From: a virus
DNA length: 64,000 nucleotides
Virus record (IMG/VR): IMGVR_UViG_3300025154_000006
Span: 19,469 to 83,468 of that record
Strand: one strand, 5' to 3'
Shown here: positions 35,337 through 43,030 of the stretch, one piece after another
Layout: each line of letters starts with the position of its first letter
How positions within the stretch are numbered: position 1 is the stretch's first letter
Program-made: the position numbers and the translations under genes
The notes under the pieces: model-generated
Told to the model about the DNA's origin: nothing
Databases searched by the model: none
The model's input: only the letters and a program-made list of their open reading frames with translations

Positions 35337-35967
35337 TGCGCTTCCGTAGCGTCCAGATGAATTCCCACTCCTGCTTCGGGCCGGTAATACTTTCTATGAT
35401 TTCAAGCCCGGCGTTCTGGAATATCTTTTCCCAAGTAGGGCGAAATAGATGCCATTCATATTGGCGATTTCGCGAAGCAAGTTGCCGAAACCCCTCTTCG
35501 TGAATACTGTTTCTGTAACTTATGCAGTTGGGGGCCTCTATGTAAAGAATGCCATTTGGCGACATAAACCTGCCAATTGCGGCTAGACTTGCTTTATGAT
35601 CTATGTCTTCCGGGTCCAGATGTTCGATTACACCCAATAGAACAACTACATCAAAGGTATGTCCAAAGTCGGTATCTTCGATCAGACCACAACGAATATC
35701 TGCTTCCGGTACTTTCTTTTTGGCAAGTTCGCAGGCAACGGGAGAAAAGTCAAGTCCGGCATACCGCGCGGTTTTACCCCACCTATCTGCAAAGTAACGC
35801 AGTAAATGTCCGTTTCCGCACCCAAGATCCAGGATGTTCTCGATATTTTGGTGTGATCGCACGGCACTGAAACAAAATTCGTCTCGTTCGTCACCAGACC
35901 ATTTTTCGGGGTCGGCAATATAATACTCGTTATATTTCTTGATCAGAGCGCTATTTGAAATATCCAT
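35326..35967 (-). CDS. class I SAM-dependent methyltransferase (213 aa)
   Basis: Motif I ILDLGCGNGHLL near residue 45, acidic YAGLDFSP at the end of strand 2, and VVVLLGVIEHLDPED (post-I/motif IV) are clear. Similar to small-molecule or glycan methyltransferases such as UbiG/Methyltransf_23. Neighbouring glycosyltransferases suggest it methylates a sugar or glycan precursor. Confidence 0.8.
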   Translation of the reverse strand: MDISNSALIKKYNEYYIADPEKWSGDERDEFCFSAVRSHQNIENILDLGCGNGHLLRYFADRWGKTARYAGLDFSPVACELAKKKVPEADIRCGLIEDTDFGHTFDVVVLLGVIEHLDPEDIDHKASLAAIGRFMSPNGILYIEAPNCISYRNSIHEEGFRQLASRNRQYEWHLFRPTWEKIFQNAGLEIIESITGPKQEWEFIWTLRKRNDR

Positions 35968-35986
35968 GCAGTTTTATCCTTTGTTT

Positions 35987-36205
35987 TTAAAAGTCGGACA
36001 GTTTGCCAGTCATAATAATTTTTTCAACCGCGGCAATGGCGGCGGCTTCGTCTATCGCATTAACGGTATGCCCAAAGTTGTCAATAACAACCATGTTCCC
36101 ATCTCCAAACATCCCTCCTTCCATAATCTGCGCAATCATGTTGCCATTCCTTGTGACAATCATATAATTCTCTGCCCCTTTTTTGTACCGGATCATATCT
36201 TCCAT
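35987..36205 (-). CDS. small hypothetical protein (72 aa)
   Basis: Begins MEDMIRYKKGAENYMIVTRN; beta-rich first half, helical Ala-rich second half (AIDEAAAIAAVEKIIM). Good ribosome site (AAGGAGAAAAT). No family is recognised. Confidence 0.55.
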   Translation of the reverse strand: MEDMIRYKKGAENYMIVTRNGNMIAQIMEGGMFGDGNMVVIDNFGHTVNAIDEAAAIAAVEKIIMTGKLSDF

Positions 36206-36228
36206 ATTTTCTCCTTTTATTGTCTATT

Positions 36229-36243
36229 TTTCGCGGTGCGAAC
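36229..36243. repeat. 15-bp palindrome copy 9 (degenerate)
   Basis: TTTCGCGGTGCGAAC, two mismatches, in the gap between the small protein start and the lipoprotein stop. Confidence 0.6.
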
Positions 36244-36876
36244 TTATTCTACGTTTGTTATAGTACCACTTATAACAGTTGGGTCAAAGGGGTGGACATC
36301 GCCACCGCGAATTATTGCGGCCTTACTCGCCTCTCTTGCGTATACGCCCGTAGTAGATACCTGGGCAAGCGCCGCAATTAGCAAGGGATTGGCCTCTATT
36401 GGCGCATCTAGTTTGAAAGTTTGCCCGGTTGTAAGCATGGTAATAAAATGGTTTCCGCTAATTGTTTTCATAGTAAACGCCGGGAATGTTCGGGTATTCT
36501 CGTCCATGTGAATAAGGCAAGCCTCTAGTTGCGCCCTGGCCACTCGCGCTTGTCCAAGTCCAATTACTGTCTCTTTCGTAACCCATCCGCCGCCAAGCGC
36601 AATAACACATAAGGCGATCCCGATAGAATAAACCACGAAATTAGCAACTTTCTTAATGGCAATGACCATGTGGTCGAATAAATCATTCCAACGGGCATCT
36701 TCGATTGCTTTCTGCTCTGCGGCTTTTTCATTCGCAGCGCGAACCTGTTCATCAAAAAGCGCCCGCTGATCGGTTTCTACAACTATTTGATAAGCTTTGG
36801 CCTCGTCCACGACTGCTTTGTTCCCACAGCCAACTAGAAAAAGCGCAAATAAAACAAAAGAATATATTTTTTTCAT
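36244..36876 (-). CDS. phage-encoded lipoprotein (210 aa)
   Basis: From the ATG at 36876 the protein has a short basic N-terminus (MKKIYS), a hydrophobic core and a lipobox FLVGC, so it should be exported and lipidated. Residues about 75-105 include a further hydrophobic segment (FVVYSIGIALCVIALGGGW). A lipoprotein made in infection often serves exclusion of competing phages or envelope modification; the nearby glycan genes fit the latter. Function is inferred only. Confidence 0.65.
   Translation of the reverse strand: MKKIYSFVLFALFLVGCGNKAVVDEAKAYQIVVETDQRALFDEQVRAANEKAAEQKAIEDARWNDLFDHMVIAIKKVANFVVYSIGIALCVIALGGGWVTKETVIGLGQARVARAQLEACLIHMDENTRTFPAFTMKTISGNHFITMLTTGQTFKLDAPIEANPLLIAALAQVSTTGVYAREASKAAIIRGGDVHPFDPTVISGTITNVE
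36730..36744. repeat. 15-bp palindrome copy 10 (degenerate)
   Basis: ATTCGCAGCGCGAAC, two mismatches, inside the lipoprotein gene, encoding VRAANE. Confidence 0.6.
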
Positions 36877-36912
36877 TTTAGTTTCTTCTCTGCAATATAC
36901 CATGTTTTGGGG

Positions 36913-37548
36913 TTATTTGACGATTTTGGCATACGTCATGCAGACTGAAACACTTGGAACAATTGTTTTCACTATGGCCAACAGTTCGTCTATATTGCCA
37001 CCACCAAAAGCCTCGTGGAACTCGCCACGGAATATCTCTATTCCCTTAAGTGGCTCTAGGTCTTTGAGGATCTCAAATTCTGCGCCTTCGCAATCCATAA
37101 TCATTACTTTGGGCGGCTTGTCGAATTTACACATCTTTAGAGCATCTTTTAGTGTCTTTGATTTCACAATTGGACCAGCCTTGCTACCATAAATCCTATG
37201 CGCGCCCGAGTTCTTTGTCATGTGCATTCTAATGTCTCTGCCATCTCCAGTAATGGCAAAGTTAAAAACCTTGATTAGATCGCCAAGTCTATTCGTTTTG
37301 ATATTTGCCATTAGTCTACTGTAGTTGAGCGGTGACGGTTCAAAGACGAATACCCTGGCGCCGTACTTCTTTGCCAGAGTCATACTTACTTCGCCAGTAT
37401 GTCCGCCGATTTCTATTACGGTATCGCCTGGTTGCAGATTCCACGTATCGGGCCGGTACTCGGTCTGGATTTCGTCCATGATAAAATTTTCCTCCCACGA
37501 AGAATCGCAGAAAACTAGTCCGAGCGGATTATTCATAACATTTTGCAT
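36913..37548 (-). CDS. FkbM-type methyltransferase (211 aa)
   Basis: VIEIGGHTGEVSMTLAKKYG near residue 45 is the SAM-binding motif I. VFVFEPSPLNYSRLMANI follows, then VMIMDCEGAEFEILKDL, the FkbM-family signature D-x-E-G-x-E. FkbM enzymes methylate sugar or polyketide hydroxyls. Sits between glycosyltransferase and lipoprotein genes, supporting glycan O-methylation. Confidence 0.8.
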   Translation of the reverse strand: MQNVMNNPLGLVFCDSSWEENFIMDEIQTEYRPDTWNLQPGDTVIEIGGHTGEVSMTLAKKYGARVFVFEPSPLNYSRLMANIKTNRLGDLIKVFNFAITGDGRDIRMHMTKNSGAHRIYGSKAGPIVKSKTLKDALKMCKFDKPPKVMIMDCEGAEFEILKDLEPLKGIEIFRGEFHEAFGGGNIDELLAIVKTIVPSVSVCMTYAKIVK

Positions 37549-38261
37549 TATTGTCCTCGTGCTTTCTTTTTACCCATTCGATGAAGTATTATAGTGCTAC
37601 TACTTTCGTATTTTTGGTTCCAAATTGGGTCAAGTAGTTTTACTTTTACGTCTGGACAATGGCACATAGTTCGGTGCCACGCCATTTGCTCGTCCCAGTC
37701 GCCAAATACTTGCCATTCTTGATACCATGTCTCAAAGAACATCTGCGTATTTTCATTAGTGCGAAAGAAGATTACGCCGGTATTTATAAACGGCATTCTC
37801 TTGTCGCCAATCATTGCCTGCGTTATCTCTCGCTCCATGATACTATTTTTGCTAATGGGAGGCGACAAAAGCGGATCTGCGAATATCTCGTCAACATACC
37901 ACGGATCGCCGTTTTGCCTAACGTGATACGAAACACAAATATCGTGATCTTTCAGATAGTCAAATCCAGTTGTCAAGTCTTTCTTGACGGCTGTATCCGC
38001 ATCAAGATACAGAGTTTTCTGAAATGGACTAAGATGGTAAAGAAACGGCTTTACTTTTCCGGCAAGAAACCCAAGTTCGCCGTCTTTGCGCCGCGGATTA
38101 AGTCCGTTCCATTCTATAAATGCGGTTCCGTTAACCTGTATATCGCCAACGGTGGCAATTGGAATGTTTATATTTAGTTTCTTTATAGAGGCGACGCTTT
38201 TGCCTGCCACCTCTTTTGCCTTTTCTCCAAAGGCCATATACAGAAAGCCCTTATCGTTCAT
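37548..38261 (-). CDS. GT-A-like glycosyltransferase (237 aa)
   Basis: KTLYLDADTAVKKDL near residue 82 gives a D-x-D metal site typical of GT-A folds such as family 8. The downstream PFINTGVIFFRTNENTQ is the acceptor-side strand seen in that family, and a late His (ILHRMGKKK) matches the metal-ligand position. Starts 1 bp into the overlap with the FkbM gene. Likely transfers a hexose in the same pathway. Confidence 0.7.
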   Translation of the reverse strand: MNDKGFLYMAFGEKAKEVAGKSVASIKKLNINIPIATVGDIQVNGTAFIEWNGLNPRRKDGELGFLAGKVKPFLYHLSPFQKTLYLDADTAVKKDLTTGFDYLKDHDICVSYHVRQNGDPWYVDEIFADPLLSPPISKNSIMEREITQAMIGDKRMPFINTGVIFFRTNENTQMFFETWYQEWQVFGDWDEQMAWHRTMCHCPDVKVKLLDPIWNQKYESSSTIILHRMGKKKARGQ

Positions 38262-39178
38262 TTTACATACTCCCGAACTATAGACAAGAACCTGTTTGCG
38301 TTAAACGTACTGCCAATATTTACTTTTTTCCACCGTTCTACGTTTGGGTCTTGTCGCACCGCAAACTGCATGATCATGTTGTCTGACATCCCATCAAGTT
38401 GGACAGGATAGTCTATCCATTTGTAGAGACTGTAGTGCTTAACGGTCATTCCGTCTTCTCGTGGCGGCTGTCCTTGTGATCCATAGAATATCGTTGGTTT
38501 TCCTCTGGCAACCGCTAAATGGGCTAGTGTTCCAGCAGATATTACTATATTATGCCTACCAATACTCGCAAGCGCATCTTTTGTTTTCAGATTGGCTTGC
38601 TCAAACGTCACATTTGGTATTTGTGGATCATACATGCCGCTTGCAGAAAACGTTTTGCCATATCTAATAGTTACTTTTTTGAATAGTGGCGCCAACTCAA
38701 ATACTCGCTCAAGCGCTTTTCTGTTTAGTTCAAAACTTGCTGGAGAACGAAGAAAATCCTGTCCAGCAGGTCCCATTGTGTGCATTGGCGCAAATAGCAA
38801 CGTCTTTTCCCGCATTGGTTTCCAATTGATTACTTCTCCACAAGAAAAGCCACACGGTTCTATTCTTGACCTATATCCATAAGAGATCATGGCGTTCTTG
38901 ATCTCCCTGGTAAATACAAAGTTGCAACTTACTGGAAACTCTTTGTGAAAACCGTCCCAGAAGTACCAGGAATTTGCAGAATGTGGATAGACAAAAATCG
39001 GTCTATTTGTTTTCGCAAATTCATTTAGAATCGGCCTATAGTGATCTTGTTCCAAGTCATATAACAAAAAACTCGCCTCGTCTGGATCGACGGTTTTTCT
39101 ATAGTTCGCATCAAGTAGTGCTTTTCTGAACGGACGCGACATATCCCTGCGTTCCAACACATAATATTTTCTTGTCAT
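38258..39178 (-). CDS. GT-B-like glycosyltransferase B (306 aa)
   Basis: Paralogue of the 34386 gene. LLFAPMHTMGPAG near residue 135 and the donor-site block NIVISAGTLAHLAVARGKPT near 225 are shared. Mixed alpha/beta, no signal peptide, so cytoplasmic. GGAGTCGCTATAA precedes the start. Two paralogues plus a GT-A enzyme suggest a short oligosaccharide is assembled. Confidence 0.6.
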   Translation of the reverse strand: MTRKYYVLERRDMSRPFRKALLDANYRKTVDPDEASFLLYDLEQDHYRPILNEFAKTNRPIFVYPHSANSWYFWDGFHKEFPVSCNFVFTREIKNAMISYGYRSRIEPCGFSCGEVINWKPMREKTLLFAPMHTMGPAGQDFLRSPASFELNRKALERVFELAPLFKKVTIRYGKTFSASGMYDPQIPNVTFEQANLKTKDALASIGRHNIVISAGTLAHLAVARGKPTIFYGSQGQPPREDGMTVKHYSLYKWIDYPVQLDGMSDNMIMQFAVRQDPNVERWKKVNIGSTFNANRFLSIVREYVK

Positions 39179-39490
39179 TTATAGCGACTCCGCCAATGCT
39201 TTTAGGTTTTTTAACAATCTGTTGTTTTTGCTTTCCAGCGGTTCGTCTTTTATGTCAACAAGGCGCCTTATCGAGCCAAGTCTGCTTTTTACATTCTCTA
39301 AATCGTCTGGATGAAAAATTACGCATTTTGGATTGCTGTTTGTTTCCTTAAGAAGATATATTGTGCCACGATCTGTATATTTATTTAATGCGTAATGTAG
39401 TGTCGGAAAAAGCAGATCGATTGCCTTTTGAAAACTATCGAGAGTCAGTTCTGTAGCCTCGTTTGAACATGCGGTGCAATATTGTGTCAT
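39179..39490 (-). CDS. hypothetical protein with N-terminal Cys pair (103 aa)
   Basis: MTQYCTACSNEATEL gives a single C-x2-C; the rest is helical and basic. A lone pair could bind zinc in a dimer. Start after CCGGAGATACATCGCAAA. Stop is adjacent to the glycosyltransferase start. No family. Confidence 0.5.
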   Translation of the reverse strand: MTQYCTACSNEATELTLDSFQKAIDLLFPTLHYALNKYTDRGTIYLLKETNSNPKCVIFHPDDLENVKSRLGSIRRLVDIKDEPLESKNNRLLKNLKALAESL

Positions 39491-39515
39491 TTTGCGATGT
39501 ATCTCCGGCGATATG

Positions 39516-39827
39516 TCAGTATGTGCGATAATTGCACTTGGTATTCTCGCACCAAATGTCTTTTCCGTTGGTTGTCAACTTGTTCACAAGGCCGATCTTC
39601 TGACATTTAGGACATATTTTGTCAAGATACCAACAGGTTTTTGCTGAGTTCGCACTGCGAAGCGGATTAAATATCTTTTCTCTGCATTCCTCGCAAAGCG
39701 GAACAAAAATGCCTAAATTGCTTTGCTCCATTATGGCGTCTTTTTTGAAGATCGCTTTCTTGCAAACGGTGCAAATAACCGGAGAATGATCAATTAGAAA
39801 TTGTACAAATTTATTAATCGGGTTCAT
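39516..39827 (-). CDS. double zinc-ribbon protein (103 aa)
   Basis: From the ATG at 39827, overlapping the end of the GIY-YIG gene by 14 bp. Four Cys pairs: VICTVCKKA, LCEECREK, ICPKCQKIG and CENTKC. The last two form a zinc ribbon like those of transcription-factor or transposase accessory domains. It carries palindrome copy 11. Role unknown. Confidence 0.6.
   Translation of the reverse strand: MNPINKFVQFLIDHSPVICTVCKKAIFKKDAIMEQSNLGIFVPLCEECREKIFNPLRSANSAKTCWYLDKICPKCQKIGLVNKLTTNGKDIWCENTKCNYRTY
39648..39662. repeat. 15-bp palindrome copy 11
   Basis: GTTCGCACTGCGAAG, one mismatch, inside the double zinc-ribbon gene (encodes LRSAN). Confidence 0.8.
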
Positions 39828-40575
39828 TTTCGACAACCTCCACCAACATATTTTCTGCCATCGGAACCAACGCGAGTCTTTTGGCGGCATATTTTTTCTT
39901 AAGAGTTAGAGATATTTTATCACGGGTTTCTTGAGAAACAATTTTTCCTTTTTGTGCCCTAGATATCTTCAGGCGCGCCTCGAGTGATACGGTTTTGCCT
40001 TTTTGCGCCAATGACATCTTGGCGCGCGCTTCTTCGGAAGCGCGTTTTTCATTATGGTTTTTATTCCCAGTTAAAGCAAGAGACATTTTCATACAGGTTT
40101 CTTCCGAGTGATGTTTTCCAAGCATACCTCTTTTATGTCCTTTTAGCGCCCGCGATATTTTCTCGCGGGTTTCGACGGATACGTTTTTCCTTGCGAGAGA
40201 CATTTTCTCGCGGGTTTCAAAAGACAAATGTTTTCCAATATTCGCAAGAGACATCTTTAAGCGAGATTCTTCTGTGTGTCTTGTTCCTAGTTTGCTATAT
40301 GCTTTTTTGCAAATATTGTATTCTGGACAAACACTGTCTATATAATACTGTTCTCGTTCGACCAGTTGCTCTTTCTCGCATTCTTCGAGAATAGAAAACT
40401 CAAAATTTTCTTCACCATACTTATTCCAGGCAGATTGAAGATGACGACTATGGTGTTTTGTTCTTTTTAAGAGAGAAACATGCTCATTCCACCGTCTATC
40501 AATATTAATGGCAGATCCGATATATATTTTTTCGTTAATCACATTCCTTATTTGATAGATGCCTATAAGAATCAT
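39814..40575 (-). CDS. GIY-YIG homing endonuclease with NUMOD3 repeats (253 aa)
   Basis: GIYQIRNVINEKIYIGSAI is the GIY-YIG catalytic motif, followed by the Arg (DRRWNEH) and the Glu near YYIDSVCPEYN. From residue 90, about seven copies of the NUMOD3-type repeat S-x-E-x-R-x-KMS-L-A-x-KG form the DNA-reading region. A free-standing homing endonuclease (Seg-like). It overlaps genes at both ends by a few bases, suggesting insertion at a gene junction. Confidence 0.85.
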   Translation of the reverse strand: MILIGIYQIRNVINEKIYIGSAINIDRRWNEHVSLLKRTKHHSRHLQSAWNKYGEENFEFSILEECEKEQLVEREQYYIDSVCPEYNICKKAYSKLGTRHTEESRLKMSLANIGKHLSFETREKMSLARKNVSVETREKISRALKGHKRGMLGKHHSEETCMKMSLALTGNKNHNEKRASEEARAKMSLAQKGKTVSLEARLKISRAQKGKIVSQETRDKISLTLKKKYAAKRLALVPMAENMLVEVVENEPD

Positions 40576-40880
40576 TTTTTGGTCTTATTCCGAGACAGCT
40601 CTTTGAGCAGAAGAGAAGTATCCATTCCCATATCTTTAAGCACATTGTAAATTGCCACTTCAAGAACGGACAGTTCTTCGTGGGTAATGTTGATTTGGCA
40701 ATGATACTTTATCGCCTCTAGTATCTCGTGGATCACGGTAGATTCTTGTGATTGTACGTGCTGTTCTGGCGAAATAAGAATAATCTGGCTCATTGGATTC
40801 ATTTGCCCAGAATTGTCGGTCCCGCCAAGTTTTTTGGCGGGAGAATAGATCAGTTCGTAGTCATAAGCCAATATCTTCAT
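40572..40880 (-). CDS. hypothetical protein with HEILE motif (102 aa)
   Basis: First gene of the minus-strand block. STVIHEILEAIKYHCQINITHEELSVLE resembles a common small phage family with a conserved His-Glu helix; it is not a complete HExxH protease motif. The C-terminal helix is basic. Good ribosome site (AAGGAGATAAAAC). Function unknown. Confidence 0.55.
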   Translation of the reverse strand: MKILAYDYELIYSPAKKLGGTDNSGQMNPMSQIILISPEQHVQSQESTVIHEILEAIKYHCQINITHEELSVLEVAIYNVLKDMGMDTSLLLKELSRNKTKK

Positions 40881-41220
40881 GTTTTATCTCCTTTGATTGT
40901 TGACACACAACATAGTCAATATATCACAAAATCCAGCCTTTTTGTACCAGAATACCCATTATCTCCATGGAGAATAATGCCCAAAACCTATACGCGACAA
41001 CCTTCTCGTGTATAGATTTCCAAGAAAACCGATTTTCCGAAAAAGGGAGAGTTTTTATAAGGAGACTATTAAGAAGGGTATAGAGATGGTGCATGAACAG
41101 GGGGGGGGTCGCTTATATAGGACTCTTCTTTGTTCATCCCCCGTTCCCCCTTCCCCCCTCGGCTCGTGGCTTTTCGTGACGCCCCTGCCCCCCTCTCCCC
41201 CTACCCCAAGGAGGTAGCAA
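40881..41220. promoter_or_regulatory. divergent control region
   Basis: 340 bp without a gene between the leftward late block and the rightward block. A TTGACA at 40900-40905 has no good -10 at the right spacing; TATATA occurs near 41115. It also holds a G9 run (41100-41108) and two C-rich tracts (41138-41159, 41182-41207). Both blocks probably start here, but promoters cannot be fixed by eye. Confidence 0.5.
41182..41207 (-). other. possible G-quadruplex tract upstream of the 41 kb operon
   Basis: The minus strand reads four G-runs (4, 5, 6 and 4 G) separated by 2-3 nt, matching the G3+N1-7 rule. It ends a few bases before the ribosome site of the 41221 gene. A similar three-run tract lies at 41138-41159. 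Confidence 0.45.
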
Positions 41221-41471
41221 TGTCTAAACGAAACGCTTGTATCTTGTTGGCCGTACTAATGCTCGCCCTCTCCTCCATTGCTTGCGACGATGGCGGGATT
41301 GTTGATAACGATTGCGCTACGTGTGGCGGTCCCGAAACTGGCGGCCAGGTTATGAATCCCGACAACGTTGTTCAGCAGGGATATAGCGCACTGGAAGTGG
41401 TATGGTGTAACGACCCGGGGTACAAGGACTACAACTCGTGGCACTGCAACGATGTTCGGAGCGGAAAATGA
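41221..41471 (+). CDS. small secreted or lipoprotein-like Cys-rich protein (83 aa)
   Basis: Strong ribosome site (CAAGGAGGTAGCA). N-terminus MSKRNACILLAVLMLALSSIAC is a signal peptide with a weak lipobox ending in Cys; Cys-rich mature region (DCATCGGPE, VWCNDPG, WHCNDV). Likely exported or lipid-anchored. First gene of the GC-rich rightward block. No family. Confidence 0.6.
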
Positions 41472-41566
41472 CCATCCTTCCCGTTGATGTTGGCGCCGTT
41501 ATCTTTGGCGTGATCATGTCCATCGTCATTCCCGCGGGCGTGATTGTAGACTCGGTCGTGTTCTAG
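41468..41566 (+). CDS. membrane miniprotein (32 aa)
   Basis: ATGA overlap with the preceding stop. The product MTILPVDVGAVIFGVIMSIV and on is almost wholly hydrophobic, one membrane helix. Coupled translation and conserved GC-rich coding style favour a real gene. Confidence 0.45.
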   Translation: MTILPVDVGAVIFGVIMSIVIPAGVIVDSVVF

Positions 41567-41583
41567 CAAGTCCCAACTTCCAA

Positions 41584-41610
41584 GTAGTCCTCTCTCTACA
41601 AGAGGACTAC
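41584..41610 (+). other. intergenic hairpin 1
   Basis: 10-bp perfect stem (GTAGTCCTCT with complement) and 7-nt loop, 18 bp after a stop codon. No T-run, so not a simple terminator. Confidence 0.6.
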
Positions 41611-41633
41611 TACAGTTGTGCGCTTGTACAACA

Positions 41634-41687
41634 AGGTACTGCCTAACCTATCTCAATAGGCACACACTAAGGAGGTTGCGATGCCTG
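41634..41687 (+). repeat. 54-bp direct repeat, copy 1
   Basis: Identical to 42336-42389. It includes a small TGCCTA/TAGGCA hairpin, a GGAGG ribosome site and a start codon, but here the ORF is only ATG CCT GCT TAG. It looks like a duplicated leader of the 42383 gene. Confidence 0.8.
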
Positions 41688-41695
41688 CTTAGGCA
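41682..41695 (+). other. CCTGCTTAGG-loop hairpin A
   Basis: TGCCTGCTTAGGCA folds into a 5-bp stem with GCTT loop. Related hairpins with the same CCTGCTTAGG core occur at 42004 and 43000. Confidence 0.55.
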
Positions 41696-41733
41696 TAAGC
41701 CGCAAGTCTCTTACTTGCATAAAGGAGGTTACG

Positions 41734-41967
41734 ATGTTCGCGCTTGGTTTGCTTGTTGGCCTAAGTATTGGTTTGGTTATCGGTGCCATTGGTTTGGTTG
41801 CAATGGTGCTGAAAGACGAACGCAATATGGACGAATCCATGAAGTCGCCCGTGGTACTTGATTGTATGGGCGAATATTGGTGTCAGTTGCATGAATGCTC
41901 TGCTTATGAGTGCGCGTGTGACTGGTCGCATCAAGACTACCTCGCAATGGTTCATTGCGAGGACTAG
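41734..41967 (+). CDS. membrane-anchored Cys-rich protein (77 aa)
   Basis: N-terminal Gly-rich membrane helix (FALGLLVGLSIGLVIGAIGL), then a soluble tail with five Cys (LDCMGEYWCQLHECSAYECAC). Ribosome site AAAGGAGG. The Cys and His spacing could hold a metal or disulfides. The stop lies in a TAGGCA/TGCCTA hairpin (41965-41985). Confidence 0.6.
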   Translation: MFALGLLVGLSIGLVIGAIGLVAMVLKDERNMDESMKSPVVLDCMGEYWCQLHECSAYECACDWSHQDYLAMVHCED

Positions 41968-42003
41968 GCATGTGTGTTCTGCCTATAGGGGGAAAGGCAG
42001 AGC

Positions 42004-42019
42004 AGACCTGCTTAGGTCT
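42004..42019 (+). other. CCTGCTTAGG-loop hairpin B
   Basis: AGACCTGCTTAGGTCT, a 6-bp stem with GCTT loop, 53 bp before the next start codon. Confidence 0.55.
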
Positions 42020-42072
42020 AGTGCCGATAAGTCCTTACTCGCAAGAGAAGGCACAGGCAAAGGAGATGTACG

Positions 42073-42258
42073 ATGGATACCAATACCAGTTTCATGCAGA
42101 TCGTGCGCGAGGACGGCGTCCGTGACTTGGCCATGACTATTCGCGTCAAGTTCGGCCACGCCTTGGAGATGGAACGCCTGGGCAATGACGCCCAGGCCAG
42201 CATCTTCCTTGCTGAGGCCATTGAGGCCGAAGTCAAGGTCAAGGCCGAAACCAAGTAA
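42073..42258 (+). CDS. small helical protein (61 aa)
   Basis: CAAAGGAGATGTACG precedes the ATG. The product is helical and Ala/Glu-rich (LGNDAQASIFLAEAIEAEVK), with no membrane helix. GC-rich codon use as in neighbours. Function unknown. Confidence 0.55.
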   Translation: MDTNTSFMQIVREDGVRDLAMTIRVKFGHALEMERLGNDAQASIFLAEAIEAEVKVKAETK

Positions 42259-42274
42259 TAACAACACGGTCGCC

Positions 42275-42334
42275 ATGCTGTCTACAAGGGTGGTAGTAGA
42301 CAGCATTGGACTGTGCTTGTTGGTGTTAAGCACA
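42275..42334 (+). other. two intergenic hairpins
   Basis: ATGCTGTCTAC pairs with its complement at 42296-42306 (11-bp stem), then CTGTGCTT with AAGCACA(G) at 42328-42334. They follow a stop codon and precede the second 54-bp repeat. No T-run. Confidence 0.6.
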
Positions 42335-42335
42335 C

Positions 42336-42389
42336 AGGTACTGCCTAACCTATCTCAATAGGCACACACTAAGGAGGTTGCGATGCCTG
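42336..42389 (+). repeat. 54-bp direct repeat, copy 2
   Basis: Identical to 41634-41687. This copy carries the functional ribosome site and start codon of the 42383 gene. Confidence 0.85.
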
Positions 42390-42616
42390 TAGCACAGGTG
42401 TTCACATCCGTAAGTGCTGCTCTTCAAGCCGTCGAGAAGATGGCTGTCGGTCAGCGTATCGTAGTCATGGGCAGAAACGCCCATGTTGTCAACGGCATTG
42501 GTTGCAAGACTGTCCAGTATGATAAACAGTCTTTGTCCGCAACCGCGCGCCCTGTCGATGGGCGCGCGTTCAACCGCGTTAACAACGGACTTGTGTCCAT
42601 GAAGGAGGCAGAATGA
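42383..42616 (+). CDS. small hypothetical protein (77 aa)
   Basis: The start codon is in the 54-bp repeat, after AAGGAGGTTGCG. Beta-rich (GQRIVVMGRNAHVVNG) with a basic C-terminus. Ends with an ATGA overlap into the next gene. No family. Confidence 0.6.
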   Translation: MPVAQVFTSVSAALQAVEKMAVGQRIVVMGRNAHVVNGIGCKTVQYDKQSLSATARPVDGRAFNRVNNGLVSMKEAE

Positions 42617-42801
42617 CCGTTATGCAAGCCTGGCAATGGATTACCTCTAGGTGGTGTGCGACTACCTGGACACCCATTGACCCAGATGTCCGTACGATCC
42701 TGCGCCTACCCGCGCTTCTGGGCATGGCGCACGGCATGTTGGTTACAAGGGCTGGCGCGAATGGCTCACAAGAGTTCATTAAGCGCATAAACACGAGGTG
42801 A
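42613..42801 (+). CDS. small hypothetical protein (62 aa)
   Basis: Translationally coupled by ATGA to the upstream gene; GAAGGAGG precedes it. Trp-rich N-terminus (MQAWQWITSRWCATTW), then a hydrophobic stretch (LRLPALLGMAHGML). May be membrane-associated. No family. Confidence 0.5.
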   Translation: MTVMQAWQWITSRWCATTWTPIDPDVRTILRLPALLGMAHGMLVTRAGANGSQEFIKRINTR

Positions 42802-42804
42802 AGA

Positions 42805-42954
42805 ATGTTTGCGATCTACGAACCGATCATGCGTTTACTTGTCTCGCTTATTGTGTTGGCTGGAAATGCCCGATGTCCCGGACATGGCAATCTGGACTAC
42901 ATGGTAAGGCGGGTACTGGCAGACGCCAAAAACCGTCTACAACAGCAAGCCTAA
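42805..42954 (+). CDS. small membrane-associated protein (49 aa)
   Basis: ATG 42805 after GAGGTGAAGA. One hydrophobic helix (MRLLVSLIVLAGNA), then a Cys and a basic tail (VRRVLADAKNRLQQQA). A longer frame here in another phase has no ribosome site and looks like a shadow. Confidence 0.5.
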   Translation: MFAIYEPIMRLLVSLIVLAGNARCPGHGNLDYMVRRVLADAKNRLQQQA

Positions 42955-42963
42955 GTCGTTGCG

Positions 42964-42997
42964 TCTGTGCTTATCCGAACAGAGAGATAAGCACAGA
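42964..42997 (+). other. intergenic hairpin, 12-bp stem
   Basis: TCTGTGCTTATC pairs perfectly with GATAAGCACAGA around a 10-nt loop, 10 bp after a stop codon. No T-run follows. Confidence 0.65.
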
Positions 42998-42999
42998 AC

Positions 43000-43015
43000 C
43001 GACCTGCTTAGGTCG
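43000..43015 (+). other. CCTGCTTAGG-loop hairpin C
   Basis: CGACCTGCTTAGGTCG, 6-bp stem with GCTT loop, directly after the 12-bp hairpin and 15 bp before palindrome copy 12. Confidence 0.55.
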
Positions 43016-43030
43016 CTACTCTGGTGCGGA

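Noticed and set aside
40572-40880. HEILE motif as a zinc protease (HExxH)
   Set aside because: The second His is missing, so the metal site is incomplete.
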